Below are positions 25,882 through 32,830 of a DNA stretch of 64,000 nt, in pieces. The translations under genes were made by a program, and so were the position numbers. How positions within the stretch are numbered: position 1 is the stretch's first letter; every line of letters begins with the position of its first letter. The stretch is from Bacteroidetes bacterium UBA1935 (GTDB lineage: Bacteria; Bacteroidota; Bacteroidia; Chitinophagales; Chitinophagaceae). The DNA lies in the NCBI GenBank assembly GCA_002337045.1, contig DDFF01000012.1:160682-224681 (forward strand), written 5' to 3'. The notes under the pieces are model-generated. The model ran no database searches, was not told the origin of the DNA, and worked only from the letters and a program-made list of their open reading frames with translations.

Positions 25882-28800
25882 TTATTTCGTACCTATCGAT
25901 TGATAGTACTGTTGCACCATATTGCGGTAGTATGGTTTCAGTTGTGCAGGTGTGGTTTTGTATTGCTCTGAAAGCTGTTTGTTTTCGTTGATATAACGTT
26001 GCAATTCTGCAGGTATCTGCTTGCTTATTTCATCTGCACTTTTTGATGAACGTTTATCATCCTGCTCTTGCTCGCGCAAAGATTTCTCTGCCTGCAAAAG
26101 CCTTGTCAATATTTCTTTCTGACGCATCATCATCTCTGCACTCATGCGTTTGTTTACAAGGTCTGTCTCAATTCTATCCATCTTCTCCTGTAACTCTTTC
26201 AGCTCTTTTGCATTGCCCATGCCTTTGCTATTCAGCAAGCTATTGAGTTGCTGCAACTGACGTCGGATAGCTGCTTGTTGCTGTGCCATCTGCGCCAGCT
26301 TTTGTGCATTGCCGTATTCACCCTCGCTACCTTCTTTATTCTGAGGCTTACCGTCTTTCGATTCCTGTCCTTGCTGCCCTTCTCGCTGTTGCTTGGCATT
26401 TTCCATTTGCTGCATAGCATTGCCCAGTTGTTGTTGTTGAGTAATGATATCGCTCAACTGTTTGCCAACACCGGGCTTCGGTGTTTTACCACCGGGATTG
26501 TTACACTGTCCTTGCTTGCCTGAAGAGTTGTTTTGCTGACTTTGTTGTTGCATCAAATTCGATAATACTTCATTCAGCATCAATGCCAGATTGTTGGTAT
26601 GCATCATGGCATACTGCTGTCTTGCCATCACATCTTCACGACGGCGGTTTTCCATCATTTTGATGGCTGCAGCTATATTATTCTCAAGCTCTGTAGTTTC
26701 TTTATTGATAGTTGGCGCAAGCTTAAACAGTTCTTTACTGAGTGTAAACAAACTATCGCGTATCATGCGGCTGTTGGCATGCAGGCGTTTTTGCTCTTGC
26801 TGATTGGCAATATAGTTTTGCGATGTAGGAGGTGTGTTTTGCACTTTCTTAATAAGTTGCTCCTGATCAAAAGACAAGCGTACCAGATTGGTGAGTATCT
26901 GCCTTACTGCTCGTATATCTTTTTTCAACTGCATGGCATTCATACCACCTGCACCCGACTTCAGGCTCTGCGCCATAGACTTCAGATTTTCTGCTGCCTG
27001 GCTCTGCGACTTGCTCGATTGGCTTTTCTGCCCCTGCTCCAGTTGCTGCTTGCTATCCTGCATATCCTGCTTAGCATCGTTGGCTTTATCTTTTTCTTTC
27101 GCCACATCCTGCTCTTGCTTCATTTCCTTGTTCAGCTCTTCCATCTGCTTCATCTCTTCGCTCATGGCCTGTTCCAGTTCTTTCTTCAAAGCCTCCTGTT
27201 CTTTAGACAGTTGCTGATTATCCTTTTTACCTTTATCAGTTTCCGCCTTCAGGTCCAATTGTTTCTCTGCCAGCTTATCCATTTTGTTGGCAAGGTCTTC
27301 CATACGCATTTGCATCTCCAGCTTCTTCATCAGCTCCTGCATGCGTTGCAGGTCCATATTAAAGAGTTTATTCTCCTGCTCCAGTTGCTTCATGGTTTCA
27401 AAAGCCTTATCCTTGTTCAGGCGCTGCATCAGTTCCTGCAGCTTTTTCATCTGCTCTTTCAGCTCTTTATTCAGCAGATTGTCCATCTGCTTTTGCAGCT
27501 CCTGTTGTTTTTCCTTTACATCTTCACTATACTCCTTGTGCTGGCTTTGCTGCACCTGTTCATCCAGACGCTTCTTTACAACTTCCATCTGGTTTTTCAA
27601 CTGCTGTTGCATGTTGGATAGCTGTTGCAGATTTTGTTTCTGTTCAAAACCCATATCACTACTTTCCAGCATTTTGCTTTGCAGGTCTTTATACTCGTTT
27701 TGGATATCTTTTGTTTGCTCAGAGCTATTGTTCAGGCCCGAATTGATTTGCTCTGCATTGGCATTCATGGCAGAGTCAAGCTGTTCAGGGTTGAACATAT
27801 TATAAGACCTGACCTCGCTACGGGTAGCTTTGGCACCGTGTACACCATCATTATCCCAAGCCTCTATGTAATACTGTAGTTTTTGCCCCGGTTGCAGGTT
27901 CAGTGGTTCTACATCAAAGTAATATTGGAATGAGGTTAGAGAACCACCACTTAAAGGTAGCGGTATGCTCTTGCTGGCTATGGGTTGGTTCTTGGCGCTC
28001 GTCAGGTCGTAGTGAAACAATACTTTGCTGATACCGTAGTCATCGCCTGCAGTACCTGTTAGTAATATCTGCTTGCCCGATACACTATCTCTGAACTCTT
28101 GCATTTGTATTACAGGGTGTTCATCTGGTATCACTCGTACATTGTACCTGTAGCTATCGGTAATATTGGTAGCATTATTGCGCAGCGATAGTACATAACC
28201 CGTATCGTTCATAAACCTGAACTGCGAACCAAACAAACTTGCTTGATGCGTCAGCTTGATAGGCTGTCCGTTACCGAAACGAATGAATGCGTCGTCTGTA
28301 TACTCTGCTATAAATGCCCAACTGATGTATGTACCCACTGGTACGGTAACATCACCCATGCTGGTGCGTAGCTCGTCTTTGCGACCTGTATAATCGGGAT
28401 AGTCAATCTTTACATTGAATGATTTAAGCACAGGCTTTTGCGCCACACTTATAATATAAGGCTGCGAATTGAAACCTGCAGCAAACAACCTGAAACTGAA
28501 CTGCTCTGTTATGTTGCGGAATGTGTACTGAAACTCGTTCTTGCCGATAGATTGCATAGACAATTTATCGCTACCCAGCTCTATATACATATCAGCAGGC
28601 AGCGCATTGCCTTCTACTGTTACTTGCAGTACATAATCTGCTCCACGAATGGCTTGCAGTTTTTTATTCTTTACTATGAAACGAAACGGTGCAGGTTTCT
28701 CGAAAGCTTTGGTTGGTTGCAGCAAACGTTCCGATGCATCAGAGAACACATCGGGCGCAGCTACCAGTATCATTGCAATTACCAATACAAGCGGCAATAG

Positions 28801-29274
28801 GTATGGTAGGTATTTTTTGTTCTTACCCAAATCTACAGCACTGGCAAAAGGCACTACGGATAGCTGTGCGGCTTTCTGATCTATACTTGCCAATGCCAGC
28901 TCGCGGCTTTCATGGCTATCGGCATGGTGGCGCAGTTGCAGTATGTTCAGTAGCTTATCACTTACTTCGGGAAAATGCTTACCCACAATAACGGCTGCCT
29001 GCTCGTGGCTTATCTGTTTGCCCAGCTTTGCCATCTTGCTGAGGGGCATAGCCACCCAAACAACCAATGCTGCAAGCCCGGCAACCACAAATAGCGATAC
29101 AATGCTGATTTTTGCCCATACAGGCAGGTACAGATAATACTCGCCCACAGATACGGTAAGGATATAGGCAAGCAGGCATATAAATAATATGAGCGAACCG
29201 CGCAGCAGTTGATTGGCATAATACTTCCTGATGAACGCGTCTAATCTCGATATTAACTCCTCGTAATTGCTCAT
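25882..29274 (-). CDS. DUF4175 family giant membrane/coiled-coil protein
   Basis: A 1130-aa protein of the Bacteroidota DUF4175 family. Residues about 26-46 and 53-77 are two membrane helices, with a third near 155-170. Then comes a beta-rich extracytoplasmic region (about 180-500) with Ig-like segments. From about residue 515 to the end it is dominated by Gln/Lys/Glu/Met-rich coiled coil, including many QQ and KEL repeats. The function is unknown; family members often sit beside genes for gliding or envelope maintenance. ATG 29274 (MSNYEELISRLDAFIRK) is preferred over the longer frame to 29331, whose extra 19 residues look like untranslated leader. Long open frames on the opposite strand are mirrors of the repeats. 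Confidence 0.8.
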   Translation of the reverse strand: MSNYEELISRLDAFIRKYYANQLLRGSLILFICLLAYILTVSVGEYYLYLPVWAKISIVSLFVVAGLAALVVWVAMPLSKMAKLGKQISHEQAAVIVGKHFPEVSDKLLNILQLRHHADSHESRELALASIDQKAAQLSVVPFASAVDLGKNKKYLPYLLPLVLVIAMILVAAPDVFSDASERLLQPTKAFEKPAPFRFIVKNKKLQAIRGADYVLQVTVEGNALPADMYIELGSDKLSMQSIGKNEFQYTFRNITEQFSFRLFAAGFNSQPYIISVAQKPVLKSFNVKIDYPDYTGRKDELRTSMGDVTVPVGTYISWAFIAEYTDDAFIRFGNGQPIKLTHQASLFGSQFRFMNDTGYVLSLRNNATNITDSYRYNVRVIPDEHPVIQMQEFRDSVSGKQILLTGTAGDDYGISKVLFHYDLTSAKNQPIASKSIPLPLSGGSLTSFQYYFDVEPLNLQPGQKLQYYIEAWDNDGVHGAKATRSEVRSYNMFNPEQLDSAMNANAEQINSGLNNSSEQTKDIQNEYKDLQSKMLESSDMGFEQKQNLQQLSNMQQQLKNQMEVVKKRLDEQVQQSQHKEYSEDVKEKQQELQKQMDNLLNKELKEQMKKLQELMQRLNKDKAFETMKQLEQENKLFNMDLQRMQELMKKLEMQMRMEDLANKMDKLAEKQLDLKAETDKGKKDNQQLSKEQEALKKELEQAMSEEMKQMEELNKEMKQEQDVAKEKDKANDAKQDMQDSKQQLEQGQKSQSSKSQSQAAENLKSMAQSLKSGAGGMNAMQLKKDIRAVRQILTNLVRLSFDQEQLIKKVQNTPPTSQNYIANQQEQKRLHANSRMIRDSLFTLSKELFKLAPTINKETTELENNIAAAIKMMENRRREDVMARQQYAMMHTNNLALMLNEVLSNLMQQQSQQNNSSGKQGQCNNPGGKTPKPGVGKQLSDIITQQQQLGNAMQQMENAKQQREGQQGQESKDGKPQNKEGSEGEYGNAQKLAQMAQQQAAIRRQLQQLNSLLNSKGMGNAKELKELQEKMDRIETDLVNKRMSAEMMMRQKEILTRLLQAEKSLREQEQDDKRSSKSADEISKQIPAELQRYINENKQLSEQYKTTPAQLKPYYRNMVQQYYQSIGTK

Positions 29275-29340
29275 AAGTTTCGCTACATGCAATATAACGG
29301 AAATAAATGTTTCATAAATCCTAAAAATCAACCGTATCCA

Positions 29341-29348
29341 TACCTTTG
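29341..29348 (+). promoter_or_regulatory. -7 element before mutS2
   Basis: TACCTTTG is a perfect Bacteroidota -7 box, 25 bp before the mutS2 ATG. No TTG lies at the standard -33 distance. The gap also serves the divergent DUF4175 gene. Confidence 0.5.
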
Positions 29349-29372
29349 CATACCTTTTAGGAAGAAGAATAT

Positions 29373-31493
29373 ATGATGCTTTTATACCCTGCGCACGCCG
29401 CAGATGCTCTGGAGTTTAGTAAGGTAGCCCAATTGTTGAAATTGAAATGCCGTACCGATGCCGCCCGCGAACGGGTGGAATCCTTACGTTTTCATACCCG
29501 TATAGAATATGTGGAGAAGGCACTGGTGCAAACACGCGAATACAAGTCGATACTCATGAGTGGGGACTATTTCCCGAACGACTTTACCCGCAATATTGAA
29601 AAAGAACTGAAGCTGGTATCACTACCCGGTGCTGTATTGGCTGCAGACCAATTGTTGGCTTTTCAGCAACTGGCACTGAACATACGCGATATACTGAACT
29701 GGTTTAAAAACCACGAAGGCCTGTTTGTGAACCTGCGTGCACTGGCAGATAAAATACAGTACGAAAAACAGATAAATGAAACCATCAGCGCGGTAATAGA
29801 TGAGATGGGTAATGTGCGCGACAATGCATCGCGCGAGCTGATGAGTATACGTGCGGAACTGGCAAGCCGCCGCCAAGACCTCCGCAAGATGTTTGAAGGT
29901 GTGCTGCGCAAGCTGAACAAACAGGGTTATCTGGCAGATATTGCCGAGGGCTTTCTGAATGGAAGGCGTGTAGTGGCGGTGTTTGCAGAACATAAACGCA
30001 TTGTAAAAGGTATTCATCATGGCGAGAGCGATACACAACGTACCGTGTTTATAGAGCCTGAAGAAACCATTGAACTGAATAACGAAGTAGCATCGCTGGA
30101 GCGTGCAGAGATGCGCGAGATACAGCGCATACTGGCACAAACCACCGCTACCCTTTCGGGCTGGCATCCGCAATTGGATAGTTATTATCACTTGTGTGGT
30201 ATCTACGATTTTATACGTGCAAAGGCAATGCTGGCGATGGATATGAATGCAGAGATGCCTCGCCTGAGTCCGCACCCGCATGTAGACCTGATAAAAGCAA
30301 CCCACCCATTGCTGCTGCTGCACAACAACCGCGAGGGTAAGCCTACCATACCATTATATATATCGCTGAACAGAGATAAACGTGTACTGATAATAAGTGG
30401 ACCCAATGCAGGTGGCAAGACGGTATCTATGAAAACCGTAGGGCTGCTGCAATTGATGACACAAGCGGGACTGCTGATACCTGCCAGCCCCGATAGCGAG
30501 GTGGGCATCTTCAAGCAGATGATGATACACATCGGCGATACGCAGAGCATAGAGCATGAGCTGAGTACCTATAGCGCACACCTGCGCGATATGAAATACT
30601 TCATGGATTTTGCCAATGGTAAAACACTGTTCTTTATAGATGAACTGGGTAGCGGGTCTGACCCCAACCTGGGTGGTGCATTTGCAGAGGCTATTGTGGA
30701 AGAACTTGCCAAGCGCCATGCCATGGGCATCATCACTACACACTACCTGAACCTGAAAGTAATGGCAGGTAAAGTACAGGGTATCTTTAACGGTGCGATG
30801 GCTTTTGACGAGGAAAAGCTGGAACCACTGTACCAACTGACGGTGGGCAAACCGGGTAGCTCTTACACTTTTGCCATAGCACAGCGCAGCGGACTACCTC
30901 CTGCAATTATAGACCGTGCAAGACAACTGACAGAGCGCGGACACTTTAAGCTGGATAAGATGCTGCACCAGACAGAGCAGCAAAGCCAGAAGCTTGCCAA
31001 CAAAGAAAAAGAGATAGATAAACTGCTGAAGAAGAATAAAGAACTGGAAAAAGAATTCAGCGAACTGATAGATAAAGAAAAGAAAGAACAGCAATACAAT
31101 ACACTGCGCCTGCAGAACAAGATAAAGAAAGAAGAACTGGACTACCTGCGCGATATGGAGCGCAAGTTTAAGCAGATAATAACAGACTGGAAGAAGGCCG
31201 AAAACAAAGGCGAGGTAATAGCTGCGGCAGAGAATGTACTCTTTAAACGCAAGCAGATAGCAGCCAATGTAGCCGTAGCCAAGAAGGCCGATAAGAACTA
31301 CGATGTGGTAGGCGGCACACCCAAACTGGGCGATATGGTACGCAACAAAGACAACCACCAGGTGGGCAAGCTTACAGAACTACGCGGCAAAAAAGCCATT
31401 GTGCAGATAGGGCAAATGCCATTTAACGTAAGCATAGACGAATGGGTGGTAGTGAAAAAGAAAGAACAGCCACAGGGTAAAAAGAAGAAATAA
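29373..31493 (+). CDS. mutS2: MutS2-type ATPase lacking the Smr domain
   Basis: MutS-family ATPase of 706 aa. It has an N-terminal helical lever region, Walker A GPNAGGKT (about residues 344-351), Walker B LFFIDELGSGSDP (about 419) and the ITTHY signature (about 454). A charged coiled coil follows (about 520-620), then a KOW/SH3-like GDMVRNKDNHQVGKL part, ending in a Lys tail (QGKKKK). Canonical MutS2 is about 780 aa and ends with an Smr nuclease domain; that domain is absent here with no sign of a frameshift. MutS2 proteins suppress recombination or rescue stalled ribosomes in other bacteria. Without Smr this one may bind without cleaving. A type A palindrome starts 4 bp after its stop. Confidence 0.85.
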   Translation: MMLLYPAHAADALEFSKVAQLLKLKCRTDAARERVESLRFHTRIEYVEKALVQTREYKSILMSGDYFPNDFTRNIEKELKLVSLPGAVLAADQLLAFQQLALNIRDILNWFKNHEGLFVNLRALADKIQYEKQINETISAVIDEMGNVRDNASRELMSIRAELASRRQDLRKMFEGVLRKLNKQGYLADIAEGFLNGRRVVAVFAEHKRIVKGIHHGESDTQRTVFIEPEETIELNNEVASLERAEMREIQRILAQTTATLSGWHPQLDSYYHLCGIYDFIRAKAMLAMDMNAEMPRLSPHPHVDLIKATHPLLLLHNNREGKPTIPLYISLNRDKRVLIISGPNAGGKTVSMKTVGLLQLMTQAGLLIPASPDSEVGIFKQMMIHIGDTQSIEHELSTYSAHLRDMKYFMDFANGKTLFFIDELGSGSDPNLGGAFAEAIVEELAKRHAMGIITTHYLNLKVMAGKVQGIFNGAMAFDEEKLEPLYQLTVGKPGSSYTFAIAQRSGLPPAIIDRARQLTERGHFKLDKMLHQTEQQSQKLANKEKEIDKLLKKNKELEKEFSELIDKEKKEQQYNTLRLQNKIKKEELDYLRDMERKFKQIITDWKKAENKGEVIAAAENVLFKRKQIAANVAVAKKADKNYDVVGGTPKLGDMVRNKDNHQVGKLTELRGKKAIVQIGQMPFNVSIDEWVVVKKKEQPQGKKKK

Positions 31494-31497
31494 CGCA

Positions 31498-31521
31498 CAT
31501 TCCATTCCATGGAATGGAATG
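31498..31521. repeat. Type A palindrome, copy 1
   Basis: Perfect 24-bp palindrome: arm CATTCCATTC, centre CATG, and the complementary arm. It starts 4 bp after the mutS2 stop codon. See the finding on A/B modules. Confidence 0.9.
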
Positions 31522-31546
31522 GCTATGTTTTTAAACTGCACTAATT

Positions 31547-31610
31547 AATAGTTAATACCACCTCTGTTCCGTTCCGCGGAACGGAACACGTTTGTTTTTA
31601 AAAACGTGTT
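31547..31610. repeat. 64-bp direct repeat, left copy (contains type B palindrome)
   Basis: Left copy of a direct repeat, about three differences from the copy at 32080-32143. It holds a perfect 24-bp type B palindrome (31565-31588: arm TGTTCCGTTC, centre CGCG). A second inverted repeat follows immediately, AACACGTTT with AAACGTGTT. Confidence 0.9.
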
Positions 31611-31655
31611 ATTTTAAGTTTTATTTACTGGTAATGCTTTCTTTAAGTTTATAAT

Positions 31656-32084
31656 ATGGAAGGGTTTGAATTTCTTAGTGACTACTTAACATCAGGGGAG
31701 GTTGAATACTTAAATGATAGCATCATTTTTTTCCAAATGTTAGTAACCAATTACCCAATTGGATTCTATCGTATTGATTGGAATCAAGTCAAAAACAAAA
31801 TTGAATTTTACATTGGGTTAAATTATCCTGAATCAATACAACCTATAAAAGATTGCATTAATAAAATCATCTTGAAATATCTTATAAACGATGATGAATT
31901 TGTATACGTTTGTTTTGATGGCATAACGGAAGGTGCATTTAAAATGCGATGGAATACTTTCAAAGAGTATGCTCATGAAATATTAACGACCCCTCAACAT
32001 ACATACGTAATACCAGAAGACGCAAGCTGGTGCCTAAACTATACGTCTGAGAATTATTTATATTTTGGTTATGCGAATCAATAG
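31656..32084 (+). CDS. Orphan protein of unknown function in the palindrome island
   Basis: A 142-aa cytoplasmic acidic protein with no signal peptide or membrane segment. Its AT-rich codon use clearly differs from its neighbours, suggesting transfer. No family is recognised with confidence. The C-terminal PEDASWCLNYTSENYLYFGY pattern is loosely reminiscent of small immunity-type proteins of polymorphic toxin systems, but no toxin is adjacent. The gene is flanked by the two copies of a 64-bp direct repeat, the right copy including its stop codon. Its 45-bp upstream region lies after the left repeat. Confidence 0.6.
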   Translation: MEGFEFLSDYLTSGEVEYLNDSIIFFQMLVTNYPIGFYRIDWNQVKNKIEFYIGLNYPESIQPIKDCINKIILKYLINDDEFVYVCFDGITEGAFKMRWNTFKEYAHEILTTPQHTYVIPEDASWCLNYTSENYLYFGYANQ

Positions 32085-32143
32085 TTAACATTACCTCTGT
32101 TCCGTTCCGCGGAACGGAACACGTTTGTTTTTAAAAACGTGTT
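32080..32143. repeat. 64-bp direct repeat, right copy (contains type B palindrome)
   Basis: Right copy of the repeat at 31547-31610. Its type B palindrome is at 32098-32121, followed by AACACGTTT/AAACGTGTT. It begins within the last codons of the 142-aa gene, so repeat and gene are physically linked. Copies are 533 bp apart. Confidence 0.9.
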
Positions 32144-32185
32144 TTTGTGATCCGTAGCATTAAGTATATGTATAAAAGAATGTAA

Positions 32186-32554
32186 TTAAAACATCAATTC
32201 TATCACTTCACATTCTGCTACCCTATTGGGCCCCTCCATGAAATAACAAATGGTATTCAGTTTTAAATGCTCCTTGTGATAAGGAACTCTATCTTCCACA
32301 GATATGAGCATTCTTGCTACACCTTGTGATGGAACAGACGAATTTCTATCTAATATCAAATCTCCTTTCTCATCTTCAAATTGTGGGTATATCATAAATA
32401 GGGAATGCGGACCACCAGGGTGATCATACCAGAAGTCGGATCTATAGCCTTGGTACGGCAAAGTCTTTCTACCACCTTCTTGTTCAGTATAAAAGCGATA
32501 TCTGACTTTGAAGTGTGGCTTTCTTATTTCACTTTCTGTCAATTGCATTAACAT
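32186..32554 (-). CDS. Stand-alone EF-Tu domain III-like protein
   Basis: A 122-aa protein that matches only the C-terminal beta-barrel (domain III) of EF-Tu. YTEQEGGRKTLPYQGYRSDF aligns with EF-Tu LTKEEGGRHTPFFKGYRPQF, and the end NRVAECEVIEL aligns with RTVGAGVVTKI. There is no G domain and no domain II, and the true start leaves no room for them. In EF-Tu this domain contacts aminoacyl-tRNA and EF-Ts. An orphan copy cannot act as a GTPase but could mimic EF-Tu for a partner. Start Met1 or Met3 is undecided. It has its own promoter-like sequence and sits in the palindrome-rich island. The domain match is by eye. Confidence 0.6.
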   Translation of the reverse strand: MLMQLTESEIRKPHFKVRYRFYTEQEGGRKTLPYQGYRSDFWYDHPGGPHSLFMIYPQFEDEKGDLILDRNSSVPSQGVARMLISVEDRVPYHKEHLKLNTICYFMEGPNRVAECEVIELMF

Positions 32555-32564
32555 AATCTATTGT

Positions 32565-32593
32565 CAATGATACTAAAATCTGACAAATGTCAA
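32565..32593 (-). promoter_or_regulatory. Promoter-like sequence of the EF-Tu-III-like gene, with operator-like dyad
   Basis: On the minus strand TTG (32593-32591) lies 18 nt from TATCATTG (32572-32565), one mismatch from TAnnTTTG. The perfect dyad TGACAAATGTCA (32581-32592) overlaps the -33, as an operator would. The leader to Met1 would be only about 5 nt. Confidence 0.5.
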
Positions 32594-32683
32594 TAAATCA
32601 CTCAACCTCAACAAACAATCTTGAATTGTAAGGTATGTTTCAATTATATTGACAACAAAAAAACGCATTTTCAAGAATAGCGC

Positions 32684-32705
32684 ATTCCATTCCATGGAAT
32701 GGAAT
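32684..32705. repeat. Type A palindrome, copy 2
   Basis: Perfect 22-bp palindrome with arm ATTCCATTCCA. It is preceded by AACGCATTTTCAAGAATAG, which recurs in altered form before copy 3, and followed by a TTTTAAC...CAATTA linker similar to that after copy 1. Confidence 0.88.
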
Positions 32706-32751
32706 AGGCATAAACTTTTAACTATCAATTAGTGCGTTTTAAAATAAAGCG

Positions 32752-32775
32752 TGTTCCGTTCCGCGGAACGGAACA
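32752..32775. repeat. Type B palindrome, copy 3
   Basis: Perfect 24-bp palindrome, identical in its core to the two B copies in the 64-bp direct repeats. It follows type A copy 2 by 46 bp, the same A-then-B order as next to mutS2. Confidence 0.9.
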
Positions 32776-32795
32776 AAAACTGCGTTTTCAGGAAT

Positions 32796-32830
32796 AGTGT
32801 ATTCATTCCATGGAATGGAATGAATACACT
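32796..32830 (-). terminator. Type A-derived hairpin at the 3' end of the MocR gene
   Basis: AGTGTATTCATTCC pairs perfectly over 14 bp with GGAATGAATACACT around ATGGAAT. The core is a type A palindrome lacking one ATTCC unit, extended outward by new complementary arms. It directly follows the stop codon of the MocR-type gene and probably ends its transcript, although the T-run is poor. Confidence 0.6.

Noticed and set aside
26599..27621. Long open frame (340 codons) on the plus strand inside the DUF4175 gene
   Set aside because: It is the complement of the Gln/Lys/Glu coiled-coil codons, rich in Leu, Phe and His without domain, and lies fully opposite a well-supported gene.
31547..32143. 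64-bp repeats read as integron attC sites
   Set aside because: No clear RYYYAAC/GTTRRRY simple-site pair, no integrase and the palindrome is perfect, unlike the bulged attC hairpin.
31498..32830. Palindromes read as a CRISPR array
   Set aside because: Only three copies of each type, with irregular spacing, genes between them and no cas genes.
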